DNA from: Clostridia bacterium
GTDB lineage: Bacteria; Bacillota; Clostridia; Christensenellales; Borkfalkiaceae
Assembly: GCA_017507005.1 (NCBI GenBank)
Contig: JAFWBT010000022.1
Coordinates: 1-46,397, forward strand
Direction: 5' to 3'
Length of the DNA: 46,397 nucleotides
The first letter of the stretch is position 1; every line of letters starts with the position of its first letter. Position numbers and translations under genes: made by a program. The notes beneath the pieces are model-generated. The model made no database searches. It was given only the letters and a program-made list of their open reading frames with translations, and had not been told where the DNA came from. Positions 7,437 to 15,696 of this stretch are shown here, one piece after another.

Positions 7437-8747
7437 TTAAAGATTTTCGCCGTTGGTTTTAATGACTTCTGCGTAGAAATACGCCGAATCTTTCAGCGTT
7501 CTTTCGCCCGTAGGATAATCCACGTAAATCAAACCAAATCTTCTCGAATACCCCAGCGCCCATTCAAAATTGTCCATAATCGACCAGTATTGATAGCCAA
7601 TAACAGGCACGCCTTCATCCGTGGCGCGTTTGAGCCATTGCAAATGTCTTTGCACGTAATCGATACGCTGAGGATCGTGTACTTTGCCGTCCAACATAAC
7701 AAAGTCGATATTCGCCATACCGTTTTCGGTAATCATAATAGGCAAGCCGTATCTTTCATAGCAGAATCGCGCGCCCCAATACAAACACTCGGGCGTAATC
7801 TGCCAATCCATCGCCGTTAAAGGATACCCAGGGTACGCGCGCGGATTAGATTTATTTTTCTCCGCACCATAGCCGTCGGCATTATACATATTGAACGCGT
7901 AGAAATCGAGCGGTTGATGGATAATTTTCAAATCCTCGTCGCTCAAATAATCCGTACCGACCTGACGCTTGCCAAGGACTACGGGATCCCCCCACCAAGA
8001 GCAGAAATACGGACGAGGCGTCTCAAAGGAAGAAATCCTTGCCTTTTCTATTTCTTCAGACGTTTCATTGATAGGCGAAGTAACGCAAGCCGCATGCGCC
8101 GTACCGATTTTAATGGGCTGACAAGCCACTTCGCGCATCTTTTTCACCGCCATACCGTGCGAGAGCATAACGTTACGGGTAACCGCAAGAACCGTTTTTT
8201 CATCTTTCCGTAAGAAAGGCGCGTGCGCGCCGCTATCATAGCCCGCGGGAATAAAGCATTCAGGTTCGTTAAACGTCAACCAATATTTGATTTTATCGGA
8301 CAATGCCTTAACGCAAGCCTCGGCATACTGTACGAAATATGCGTTATTTTCTTCCTTTTCCCAGCCGCCCTTATTATACAGCCACATAGGCATATCCCAA
8401 TGATACAGCGTACACATAGGCTCGATACCAGCGTTTACCAGCTCGTTGACGAGATTGATATAAAACTGCATACCTTTTTCGTTTACTTTGCCGCTATCAT
8501 CAGGGAAAATACGCGCCCAGCTAATAGAAAAACGATAGCTCTTCAAACCGATTTTTTTCATAAGCGCAACGTCTTCTTTATAGCGATGATAATGATCGCA
8601 AGCCACCCTTGCGTGATCGCCAAAAGCAATTTTATTTTCTATCAGCGCGTCCCAAATATTCGGCGTTTTGCCGTCCTCGTCCCACGCACCTTCTACCTGA
8701 TGCGAAGCGCTTGCCGCGCCCCAAAAAAAGTCTTTGGAAAATGCCAT
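7437..8747 (-). CDS. Beta-glucosidase or 6-phospho-beta-glucosidase, glycoside hydrolase family 1
   Basis: The protein has 436 residues, full length for GH1. The N-terminal signature FFWGAASASHQVEGAW is present. The acid/base is E161 in TFNEP and the nucleophile E341 in ITENG. No signal peptide is visible, so it acts on imported oligosaccharides. It is the first gene of an operon with two fucosidases, has AAGGAGGG before the ATG and its own promoter upstream. The family includes glucosidase, galactosidase, fucosidase and mannosidase activities, so the exact substrate is open; context points to fucosylated or mixed glycans. Confidence 0.9.
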   Translation of the reverse strand: MAFSKDFFWGAASASHQVEGAWDEDGKTPNIWDALIENKIAFGDHARVACDHYHRYKEDVALMKKIGLKSYRFSISWARIFPDDSGKVNEKGMQFYINLVNELVNAGIEPMCTLYHWDMPMWLYNKGGWEKEENNAYFVQYAEACVKALSDKIKYWLTFNEPECFIPAGYDSGAHAPFLRKDEKTVLAVTRNVMLSHGMAVKKMREVACQPIKIGTAHAACVTSPINETSEEIEKARISSFETPRPYFCSWWGDPVVLGKRQVGTDYLSDEDLKIIHQPLDFYAFNMYNADGYGAEKNKSNPRAYPGYPLTAMDWQITPECLYWGARFCYERYGLPIMITENGMANIDFVMLDGKVHDPQRIDYVQRHLQWLKRATDEGVPVIGYQYWSIMDNFEWALGYSRRFGLIYVDYPTGERTLKDSAYFYAEVIKTNGENL

Positions 8748-8761
8748 TTTTATTCCCTCCT

Positions 8762-8783
8762 TAAAACAAACGGAATTGTTTTA
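8762..8783. promoter_or_regulatory. Inverted repeat next to the GH1 ribosome site
   Basis: TAAAACAA-N6-TTGTTTTA is a perfect 8-bp inverted repeat between the promoter and the Shine-Dalgarno of the GH1 operon. It is a candidate operator. It differs from the palindrome in the beta-mannosidase leader, so the two units are probably not under one regulator. Confidence 0.45.
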
Positions 8784-8797
8784 TTTTTATTGTCAAT

Positions 8798-8826
8798 ATT
8801 ATATCATTTAAAAATCGTTTATGCAA
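8798..8826 (-). promoter_or_regulatory. Sigma-A promoter of the GH1-GH29-GH29 operon
   Basis: TTGCAT (8821-8826) and TATAAT (8798-8803) are 17 bases apart on the minus strand. Confidence 0.7.
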
Positions 8827-8904
8827 GTGTTTCACAAAAAAATATCCATCCTTTCCACTTTTGTGTAAAATAAGCAACCGCCACGGAAGAAAAGCAAATT
8901 TAAA

Positions 8905-8938
8905 CAAAAAAAAGAGCGGTAGAAAATCGCCCTTTTTT
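8905..8938 (-). terminator. Terminator of the acetyltransferase gene
   Basis: On the minus strand AAAAAAGGGCG pairs with CGCTCTTTTTT (one G-U pair) and runs into more T. The same stem has TTTTTT on plus, but no plus gene ends here. Confidence 0.65.
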
Positions 8939-8977
8939 AATCGTATATTCCCCTTCGCCAAACGCCCTAAAAAGCGT

Positions 8978-8995
8978 TCAACGCATACCTGCCCC
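8978..8995 (-). repeat. Dispersed repeat copy 2
   Basis: The minus strand reads GGGGCAGGTATGCGTTGA, 19 bases after the acetyltransferase stop, preceded by AAAACGATA and followed by ACGCTTTTTA. It is identical to copy 1 over 18 bases. Confidence 0.8.
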
Positions 8996-9014
8996 TATCG
9001 TTTTACAAAAAAAA

Positions 9015-9452
9015 TCAATCTTCATAGAGCATATATACGTGCGGTATTCCGTCTTCAAGATATTCCTTGGAAATCACGCGAAACCCCGAACGTTCATAAA
9101 ATGGAATCGCATACACTTGCGCTCCGATTTTTATCTTTTTTGCGCCAAATTTTTCTTTGGCGACGCGTATTCCTGCTTGCATTAAAATACTGCCTACGCC
9201 TTGACGGCGTTTCAAGGAAATCACCCGTCCGATAGACACCTCGTCCAAACGTTTGTCCTTATCCACCACACGAAGATAGCCTACGATATTCCCCTCTTCT
9301 TTAAGATATACGTGATACGCTTCTTTATCCACGTCGTCGAGGTCTTGATAAGAACAGTCTTGTTCCACGACGAATACCGCCGCGCGTATTTTTAAGATTT
9401 CATACAATTCTTCCAAAGAAAGCTCGGTAAATTTTTTCACTACGGTGTCCAT
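9015..9452 (-). CDS. GNAT-family N-acetyltransferase, ElaA type
   Basis: The protein has 145 residues, the ElaA size. The N-terminus ELSLEELYEILKIRAAVFVV and the pair EQDCSYQDLDDVD are characteristic of ElaA. The acetyl-CoA binding segment SIGRVISLKRRQGVGSILM contains the Q/RxxGxG/A pattern near residues 80-95. The acetyl acceptor is not known. GAGGAG lies upstream of the ATG at 9452. It has its own promoter, divergent from the hydrogenase operon. Confidence 0.85.
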   Translation of the reverse strand: MDTVVKKFTELSLEELYEILKIRAAVFVVEQDCSYQDLDDVDKEAYHVYLKEEGNIVGYLRVVDKDKRLDEVSIGRVISLKRRQGVGSILMQAGIRVAKEKFGAKKIKIGAQVYAIPFYERSGFRVISKEYLEDGIPHVYMLYED

Positions 9453-9482
9453 ACTCTTTCACTCCTCGTCAGCGTTGAAAAT

Positions 9483-9511
9483 ATTATACCACAAACAAAA
9501 AATAATAGCAA
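9483..9511 (-). promoter_or_regulatory. Sigma-A promoter of the acetyltransferase gene
   Basis: TTGCTA (9506-9511) and TATAAT (9483-9488) are 17 bases apart on the minus strand. Confidence 0.65.
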
Positions 9512-9538
9512 TATTTTAAAACAAAAATCGACAATTCG

Positions 9539-9567
9539 TTGACATTGGCGAAGAAATATTATATAAT
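9539..9567 (+). promoter_or_regulatory. Consensus sigma-A promoter of the hydrogenase operon
   Basis: TTGACA (9539-9544) and TATAAT (9562-9567) are 17 bases apart, a perfect match. A second TATAAT sits at 9580-9585. The leader is only about 25 bases, leaving little room for an RNA switch; expression is probably high and constitutive or repressor-controlled. Confidence 0.85.
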
Positions 9568-9600
9568 ACTATGGTATGATATAATATAAGGAGGGCTACT

Positions 9601-10089
9601 ATGGCTCATTTACAAGCGGCGGCTGTCGAAAAGATTAACGCAATCTGCGACAGATACGTCAACGAAACTACTCCCCTAATGATGATCCTGAGCGATATCC
9701 AGAAAGAATACGGCTATATTCCTCTGGAAGTACAAGAGCTCGTTTCGGCAAGAACGGGTGTTTCCGTCGCAGATATCTACGGCGTCGTTACCTTCTATTC
9801 GTTCTTCTCGCTCACCCCGAAGGGCAAATACGTCATCGGCGTATGCCTTGGTACAGCTTGCTACGTTAAGGGCGCGCAACAAATCGTCGACAAATTCTCC
9901 GAAGTTATCGGTATCAAGCCCGGCGAAACGTCGGCAGACGGCTTGTTTACGTTGGACGCGCTGCGTTGTATCGGTGCGTGCGGTATCGCCCCTGCCGTTA
10001 CCATTAACGGCAAGGTATATCCCAAGCTGACCGTGGACGCCGTTCCTAAAATCGTGGAAGAATATAAAGCAATGGAGGCAAACGCGTAA
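9601..10089 (+). CDS. hndA: Hydrogenase NuoE-type subunit, [2Fe-2S] (HndA/HydC type)
   Basis: The protein has 162 residues and a thioredoxin-like [2Fe-2S] domain. The four cluster ligands lie in GVCLGTACYVKGA and LRCIGACGIAP. The N-terminal helical domain contains LMMILSDIQKEYGYIP, typical of NuoE. It is the small electron-transfer subunit of trimeric NAD(P)-linked, often electron-bifurcating, [FeFe] hydrogenases. Its stop shares one base with the next ATG (TAATG), so translation is coupled. AAGGAGGGC precedes the start. The gene symbol follows the trimeric enzyme naming; hydC is equally used. Confidence 0.9.
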   Translation: MAHLQAAAVEKINAICDRYVNETTPLMMILSDIQKEYGYIPLEVQELVSARTGVSVADIYGVVTFYSFFSLTPKGKYVIGVCLGTACYVKGAQQIVDKFSEVIGIKPGETSADGLFTLDALRCIGACGIAPAVTINGKVYPKLTVDAVPKIVEEYKAMEANA

Positions 10090-11972
10090 TGATTAAGAAT
10101 TTTAACGAACTCAATCAAATGCACGAAAAATGCGCGTCCTGTCTTGACGCAAAATTTACGGGCGCAGACGATAAAAGACATATCGTTCTTTGCGGCGGTA
10201 CGGGCTGTCTTTCTTCGAGAGCAGACGAAATCACCGTTGCATTTAAAAAGTTAATCGCAGAAAAAGGCATTGAGGATAAAGTGACCGTAAACCAAGCTGG
10301 CTGCTTTGGTTTCTGTTCGCAAGGTCCTTTCGTAAAAATTTACCCCGAGGACACGCTGTACCGTCTTGTGCAGCTGGAAGACGTTGCCGAAATCGTAGAA
10401 AAAGATATTATCGGCGGCGAAGTTATTGACAGATTGTTGTACGTCGATCCTGCTACGGCGCAAAAAGTGACCAAGCAGGAAGACATCAATTTCTATAAAA
10501 AACAAGTGCGTGTTGCCCTGCACGGCTGTGGCAGCATCAATCCTGAAGACATCCGTGAAAGCCTTGGCGCAGGCGCGTTTAAAGGTCTTGCGCGCGCGTT
10601 GCAGATGGATAGAGCCGCCGTTATTCAAGAGGTGCTCGATTCCGGTCTTCGCGGCCGTGGCGGCGGCGGTTTCCCTACGGGTAGAAAGTGGCAGTTTGCT
10701 TACGCACAGCCCGAGGGCGAAAAATACGTCGTATGTAACGGCGACGAGGGTGACCCTGGCGCGTTTATGGACCGTTCTATCCTTGAAGGCAATCCCCTTG
10801 CCGTAATAGAGGGTATGATGATTGCAGGGTATGCTATCGGCGCGCAAAACGGTTATTTCTACGTACGCGCGGAATACCCTATCGCTGTAAACAGACTTCG
10901 TCTTGCCGTTCAGCAAGCGGAAGAACTTGGGCTTTTGGGCGACAATATTCTCGGTACGGACTTTTCTTTCCGCGTGCATATTCGTTTGGGCGCAGGCGCG
11001 TTCGTATGTGGTGAAGAAACGGCGCTGTTGAACTCTATCGAAGGGCAGAGAGGTATGCCTCGTCCCCGTCCTCCTTTCCCTGCTGTGAAAGGGCTGTGGG
11101 ATAAACCCTCCATTATCAACAACGTAGAATCGTTGGCTTGCGTGCCTTATATTTTGAGAGAGGGCGCGGCGGCGTTCTCCGCGCACGGCACGGAAAAATC
11201 CAAAGGCACGAAAGTATTCGCGCTCGGCGGTAAAATCAATAACGTTGGGCTTGTTGAAATCCCTATGGGTACGACCTTACGCGAGCTGATTTACGATATC
11301 GGCGGCGGTATTCCCGACGGCAAGAAATTTAAAGCGATTCAAACGGGCGGTCCCTCGGGCGGCTGTTTGACGGAAAAAGACCTCGATACCCCTATCGACT
11401 TTGACAACCTCGTTGCAAAAGGCTCGATGATGGGTTCGGGCGGCGCAATCGTTATGGACGAAGACAACTGTATGGTTGACGTTGCGAAATTCTATATGGA
11501 ATTCATCTGCGACGAATCGTGCGGTAAATGTACGCCTTGCCGTATCGGCACGAAAAGAATGTTGGAAATCCTCACCCGTATCACCGACGGCAAAGCAACG
11601 ATGGACGATTTGGCACAGCTGGAAGAGCTGGCGGAGAACATTAAAACGAACTCCCTTTGCGGGCTTGGTCAGACGGCACCCAACCCCGTACTCTCCACCC
11701 TCAAACATTTCCGTGAAGAATACGTTGCGCATATCGTTGACAAGAAATGCCCCGCACATATCTGTAAAAACCTTATGGAATATCAGATTGAGAAAGACAA
11801 GTGTTTTGGCTGCGGCGTCTGCGCGAGAGCGTGCCCCGTCAACGCCTTTGTCAAGACCGATTACGTTGCGCCTGGCAAGAAACTGCCTGCGTATGCAATC
11901 GATCAGGAAAAATGTATCAAGTGCGGTATGTGTATTGCCACGTGTAAGTTTAAGGCAATCGTGAAAAAGTAA
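10089..11972 (+). CDS. hydB: Hydrogenase NuoF-type subunit, FMN/NAD(P)H and FeS (HydB/HndC type)
   Basis: The protein has 627 residues in the order expected of HydB. It starts with an N-terminal thioredoxin-like [2Fe-2S] domain (CGGTGC near 40 and GCFGFC near 75). An FMN/NAD-binding NuoF core follows (RGRGGGGFPTGRKW near 190, CGEETALLNSIEG near 310). The [4Fe-4S] site is in ESCGKCTPCRIGTKRM near 480-495. A C-terminal two-cluster ferredoxin domain carries CFGCGVCARACP and CIKCGMCIATC. The extra N- and C-terminal FeS domains separate it from complex I NuoF. It exchanges electrons between NAD(H), flavin and the hydrogenase subunit. GGAGG lies in the end of the preceding gene. Confidence 0.93.
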   Translation: MIKNFNELNQMHEKCASCLDAKFTGADDKRHIVLCGGTGCLSSRADEITVAFKKLIAEKGIEDKVTVNQAGCFGFCSQGPFVKIYPEDTLYRLVQLEDVAEIVEKDIIGGEVIDRLLYVDPATAQKVTKQEDINFYKKQVRVALHGCGSINPEDIRESLGAGAFKGLARALQMDRAAVIQEVLDSGLRGRGGGGFPTGRKWQFAYAQPEGEKYVVCNGDEGDPGAFMDRSILEGNPLAVIEGMMIAGYAIGAQNGYFYVRAEYPIAVNRLRLAVQQAEELGLLGDNILGTDFSFRVHIRLGAGAFVCGEETALLNSIEGQRGMPRPRPPFPAVKGLWDKPSIINNVESLACVPYILREGAAAFSAHGTEKSKGTKVFALGGKINNVGLVEIPMGTTLRELIYDIGGGIPDGKKFKAIQTGGPSGGCLTEKDLDTPIDFDNLVAKGSMMGSGGAIVMDEDNCMVDVAKFYMEFICDESCGKCTPCRIGTKRMLEILTRITDGKATMDDLAQLEELAENIKTNSLCGLGQTAPNPVLSTLKHFREEYVAHIVDKKCPAHICKNLMEYQIEKDKCFGCGVCARACPVNAFVKTDYVAPGKKLPAYAIDQEKCIKCGMCIATCKFKAIVKK

Positions 11973-11987
11973 GAGAAGGAGTGAATC

Positions 11988-13754
11988 ATGGCGAAAGTTA
12001 CTATTAAAATCGAAGGTATTCCTTTTGAAGTGGAAGCCGGCTTGACGATACTCGAAGCGGCAAAAGCTTGCGGCTTTGAAATCCCCTCTTTGTGCGCTTT
12101 TAATCACGGCGAATGCTCGAAAGGCTCGTGCCGCGTATGTCTTGTTGAGGCGACGGGCGCGAGAGGCTTGGTAGCGGCGTGCGTTTATCCCGTAGCGGAA
12201 GGTATGGAAATCACCATTTCCTCGCCCAAAGCAACGGCGGCAAGAAGAACGTCGGTAGAGCTGCTCCTTTCCAACCACAACAAGAACTGTCAGCAGTGTG
12301 AAAAGAACGGCAAATGCGAGCTGTTGCACGTAGCAAAACTGACGGGCGCGAGAGACGATATGTATTTGGGCGAACAAACCCCTACTACGCTCGATAAGCT
12401 CACCCCCTCTATCGTGAGAGATACGTCCAAATGTATCCTTTGCGGTAGATGTGTAGAAAGATGTAAAAACGCGCACGGGCTGGGTATTTTGGGCTTTGAA
12501 CAGAGAGGCTTTAACACGATTGTAGCCCCTGCGGAAGACAGAAGCTTTGCGTCGTCGCCTTGTATCCTTTGCGGTCAGTGCGTCAGCGTTTGCCCTACGG
12601 GCGCGTTGATGGAAGTGTCCGAAATCGATAAAGTGGACGAGGCTATGAAAGCAGGCAAATACGTCGTTGTACAAACGGCGCCTGCCGTACGCGCGGCGCT
12701 CGGCGAAGAATTTGGTATGCCCATCGGTACGCTCGTGACGGGTAAAATGGTGGCGGCGTTAAAGCGTCTTGGCTTTAAGAAAGTGTTCGACACCAACTTT
12801 GCGGCAGACCTTACCATTATGGAAGAAGCGACGGAGCTGTTGAATAGAATTCAAAACGGCGGCAAGCTGCCTATGATTACGTCTTGTTCCCCTGGCTGGG
12901 TAAACTATGCGGAATACAACTACGGAGATTTGTTGCCCCACCTTTCCTCTTGCAAATCCCCCCACGAAATGTTCGGCGCGATTTTAAAGAGCTATTATTG
13001 CGGAAAGAACGGCATCGATCCTAAGGATATGTTCGTCGTTTCCATTATGCCTTGTACGGCAAAGAAATCGGAAAAGGAAAGACCGGAACTTTCCGTAAAC
13101 GGTTTGCCTGACGTGGACGCCGTATTGACGACGAGAGAGCTGGGCAAGCTTATCAAACGTTCGGGTATCAACTTCGTAAAACTGCCCGACGCGGAATTTG
13201 ACAACGATATCGTGGGCGATTATACGGGCGCGGGCGTTATCTTCGGTACGACGGGCGGCGTTATGGAAGCGGCTCTGCGTACGGCGGCATATAAGCTTTC
13301 GGGCAAAGAACTCACGAAAGTCGAGCTGGAAGAAGTGCGTGGCTTTGACGGCATTAAAGAAGCGGCGTACGACCTTGGCGGAAAGACCGTAAAAGTGGCT
13401 GTTGCACACGGAATGAAGAACGCAAAAGTACTCCTCGACCAAATCAGAGCAGGCAAGAGCGAATATCAGTTCATCGAAATTATGGGTTGTCCCGGCGGTT
13501 GTATCGCAGGCGGCGGTCAGCCGTACGTTCAGCCTTGTTTCCTGCCCAACGAAGATGCGAATATTTTGGATACGTATAAGGCAAAACGCGCCTCCGCACT
13601 GTATCAAGAGGACGAATCGAGAGCGTTGCGTGTTTCGCATAAGAATCCGCAGATTATCGAGCTGTATAATGCGTACTTGGGCGAGCCTAATTCGCACAAA
13701 GCGCACGAATTGTTGCACACCACCTATACTGCGAGAGAGAAGTATAAAAATTGA
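11988..13754 (+). CDS. hydA: [FeFe] hydrogenase catalytic subunit HydA
   Basis: The protein has 588 residues and makes or oxidises H2 at the H-cluster. It has an N-terminal [2Fe-2S] domain (C36, C48, C51, C65), a His-Cys3 [4Fe-4S] motif around residues 97-110, and a two-[4Fe-4S] ferredoxin domain (CILCGRCVERC at 149 and CILCGQCVSVC at 192). The H-cluster domain has L1 TSCSPGW (298-304), L2 MPCTAKKSE (354-362) and L3 EIMGCPGGCIAGGGQP (497-512). In L1 the second Cys of the usual TSCC is Ser301, while a Cys (322, in SSCKSP) appears where the C. pasteurianum enzyme has Ala. GAAGGAG precedes the ATG. No maturation genes (hydEFG) are in the window. Confidence 0.95.
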   Translation: MAKVTIKIEGIPFEVEAGLTILEAAKACGFEIPSLCAFNHGECSKGSCRVCLVEATGARGLVAACVYPVAEGMEITISSPKATAARRTSVELLLSNHNKNCQQCEKNGKCELLHVAKLTGARDDMYLGEQTPTTLDKLTPSIVRDTSKCILCGRCVERCKNAHGLGILGFEQRGFNTIVAPAEDRSFASSPCILCGQCVSVCPTGALMEVSEIDKVDEAMKAGKYVVVQTAPAVRAALGEEFGMPIGTLVTGKMVAALKRLGFKKVFDTNFAADLTIMEEATELLNRIQNGGKLPMITSCSPGWVNYAEYNYGDLLPHLSSCKSPHEMFGAILKSYYCGKNGIDPKDMFVVSIMPCTAKKSEKERPELSVNGLPDVDAVLTTRELGKLIKRSGINFVKLPDAEFDNDIVGDYTGAGVIFGTTGGVMEAALRTAAYKLSGKELTKVELEEVRGFDGIKEAAYDLGGKTVKVAVAHGMKNAKVLLDQIRAGKSEYQFIEIMGCPGGCIAGGGQPYVQPCFLPNEDANILDTYKAKRASALYQEDESRALRVSHKNPQIIELYNAYLGEPNSHKAHELLHTTYTAREKYKN

Positions 13755-13780
13755 ACCGTAAAAACGTCTTAATATTGAAA

Positions 13781-13810
13781 AAAGACCGAGCCTAACCACT
13801 CGGTCTTTTT
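13781..13810. terminator. Bidirectional terminator between hydA and the Gfo/Idh operon
   Basis: AAAGACCGAG (13781-13790) pairs perfectly with CTCGGTCTTT (13799-13808) across an 8-base loop. There are T runs on both strands, so it ends both convergent units. Confidence 0.9.
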
Positions 13811-13837
13811 TTGTTATTTTTTATACATTTTTTTAAT

Positions 13838-13854
13838 TCAACGCATACCTGCCC
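13838..13854 (-). repeat. Dispersed repeat copy 3, overlapping a gene end
   Basis: The minus strand reads GGGCAGGTATGCGTTGA. The last codons and stop of the Gfo/Idh gene (GGT ATG CGT TGA) lie inside the repeat. Confidence 0.8.
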
Positions 13855-14863
13855 TGCCCATTTCATAAATTTTCATAATCAAAGCGTGCATTTTTAACGC
13901 CTCTTCGCCACTAATTTCGAGTGGCTCTTTCCCCAAAACGGCGTTATAAAATTGTGCGATTTGGCGAACGTGTTGAAAGCCCCAATAGTCCTTTCCACCC
14001 TCGTACGCCGTCGTATTTTCGTCTTGGTGTGCCTCTTCCTTGCTCCCGTCGGCGTATTCGACATACGCGTCGTCATAACCAAAGACCACCTTGCCCTTTT
14101 CGCAATACAAACGAATTTCAATCGGTTCGTCACAGCCGTAATTATTCATACAGTAAAAACCGTATTTTACGCCGTTTTTATAGGTAATCAACCCCTCAGC
14201 GCTATCCTCTACGTCTACGATTTTATGACCGCGGTTTGCCATAGAACAAGAAACGCTGTCCACTTCGTCGTTGACGAGCCAATGCACGAGGTCAATTGAG
14301 TGGATTGCTTGGTCAATCACGACGCCACCGCCCTCTTTGTCCCATGTGCCTTTCCAATCGCTCTCGGCGTAGTATTCGTCGGGACGAGTCCACGTCAGCA
14401 CCGAACGCGCGGAAATGATTTTTCCTAATCTACCGCTTTCCAGAGCCGATTTGACGAGTCGCGAGGAATTATTGTAACGGCATTGAAAAATAACGCCGTA
14501 CAGCAATCCTTTCGCTTTCGCCATATCCACAGCCGCCTTAGCGCTAGCAAAATCCACATCCATAGGCTTTTCTGACAACACGTGCGCGCCCTTTTCAAAG
14601 GCATAACAAGCCGCCTTTGCGTGCAAATGATGCGGCAAGCAAATATGCACCACGTCAAAACGTTCTTTATCCAACATTTCCTCATACGAGGCATACGCCG
14701 TACAGCCGTATTTTTTTGAGACCTCGTCTGCGCGGTCTTTTTTAATATCCGCGCACGCAACGAGCTGCACGTTTGACATATCCGCAAGCGGAACGAGGTG
14801 CATTACGGCTATCCGTCCGCACCCGATAATGCCCACGCGTACTTTTTTTACAGCTTCACCCAT
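13838..14863 (-). CDS. Gfo/Idh/MocA-family NAD(P)-dependent oxidoreductase (first)
   Basis: The protein has 341 residues. The Rossmann domain starts with VRVGIIGCGRIAVMHL, and the conserved EKP motif (VLSEKPMDV near 100) carries the catalytic/cofactor lysine. The C-terminal alpha/beta domain has GGGVVIDQAIHSIDLVHWL with the family's D...H pattern. Such enzymes oxidise or epimerise sugars, inositols or glycosides; the substrate is not readable. It is last in a three-gene operon and overlaps the gene before by 16 bases. Its last three residues and stop (GMR, TGA) are written by a dispersed repeat copy. Confidence 0.88.
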   Translation of the reverse strand: MGEAVKKVRVGIIGCGRIAVMHLVPLADMSNVQLVACADIKKDRADEVSKKYGCTAYASYEEMLDKERFDVVHICLPHHLHAKAACYAFEKGAHVLSEKPMDVDFASAKAAVDMAKAKGLLYGVIFQCRYNNSSRLVKSALESGRLGKIISARSVLTWTRPDEYYAESDWKGTWDKEGGGVVIDQAIHSIDLVHWLVNDEVDSVSCSMANRGHKIVDVEDSAEGLITYKNGVKYGFYCMNNYGCDEPIEIRLYCEKGKVVFGYDDAYVEYADGSKEEAHQDENTTAYEGGKDYWGFQHVRQIAQFYNAVLGKEPLEISGEEALKMHALIMKIYEMGRAGMR

Positions 14864-15696
14864 ACCCCTGCCTCGGCTTTCGATTTTAATATCCCGTCGC
14901 GAATCTTCATCAATTCCAACGTCTGCGCGCTGTCAAACGACACTTCGCCCGTTTCAAAAAACCGCAAAACGTCCGCCATCTGCGCGCCGAAGAAATCGGA
15001 TGCGATAGGCAAAAATGCCGAATCGCCGTCCTTGTCGGCTACGAATACGGCAAAATCAAGATAGGACGCCGCCATACTAATCGCAAACGTAGCCTTTCTG
15101 CCATCCGCATACACCATCTCTCCCCACTCCTGATTACCACGCTGTTCGTGACGGACTTCCGTTACACCCGTGCCCATACACGCCATAATAATTTCGAGAT
15201 AATGCACTGCATAATCGACAAGCTCCACGCCACTACCCAGCACAAAAACAGATTTTGCCGTACCCATGTACGCATTGAGTTCATTTGCATAGCGCAAAGC
15301 GGAGGACGAAAAGAACTGTGCGTTTTGCTTTTTCGCTTCGTCAAAAATGTGCTGCGCCGACGCGTAGCTGTCGGTAAACGTCTTGTCGATAAACACACGC
15401 TTACAATAGCGGAACGCCTCTTTTGCATACCCCTCTTTCTTTTCCGAATTGTCAGGCGAGAGCACGATAAGATAATCGACCTTTTTTGCAAGCTCGGCAA
15501 TCGTTGCACACTTTTCTACGCCGTGTTTTGCGCAAAATTCGTCCGTCGTCATACCGCCAACCTTGTCCGTTTCCGCCCACACCGCCGTGATTGCATAATC
15601 ACTGCCGCTTTTCTCGTTACACGCGCGCACCGTTTCAAAGCCGTGATGCGCGTGCCATTCGTCCAAGTAATAATCGATTAAGCCAATTTTTTTCAT
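14848..15696 (-). CDS. Short, atypical Gfo/Idh/MocA-like protein
   Basis: The protein has 282 residues, shorter than its two neighbours. The fold is suggested by an N-terminal alternating beta/alpha region (KKIGLIDYY, then KVDYLIVLSPDN) and a helix-rich second half (FSSSALRYANELNAYMG). The glycine-rich GxGxxG nucleotide motif is absent and the EKP motif reads DKT (VFIDKTFTDSY). It may bind no NAD(P), or bind it differently, perhaps acting as a partner of the flanking enzymes. The ATG shares one base with the upstream stop (TAATG) and has a GAGGAGG ribosome site. Confidence 0.7.
   Translation of the reverse strand: MKKIGLIDYYLDEWHAHHGFETVRACNEKSGSDYAITAVWAETDKVGGMTTDEFCAKHGVEKCATIAELAKKVDYLIVLSPDNSEKKEGYAKEAFRYCKRVFIDKTFTDSYASAQHIFDEAKKQNAQFFSSSALRYANELNAYMGTAKSVFVLGSGVELVDYAVHYLEIIMACMGTGVTEVRHEQRGNQEWGEMVYADGRKATFAISMAASYLDFAVFVADKDGDSAFLPIASDFFGAQMADVLRFFETGEVSFDSAQTLELMKIRDGILKSKAEAGVWVKL

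Noticed and set aside
8761-8961. Small minus-strand open frame upstream of the GH1 gene
   Set aside because: It covers the promoter, operator-like repeat and terminator region and has no protein character.
11277-12674. Long minus-strand open frame (465 codons) opposite hydB/hydA
   Set aside because: It is antisense to two clearly coding genes, is Arg/Phe-rich nonsense in composition and has no ribosome site.
12984-13799. Minus-strand open frame opposite hydA
   Set aside because: It is a shadow of hydA and even crosses the terminator; it has no family features.
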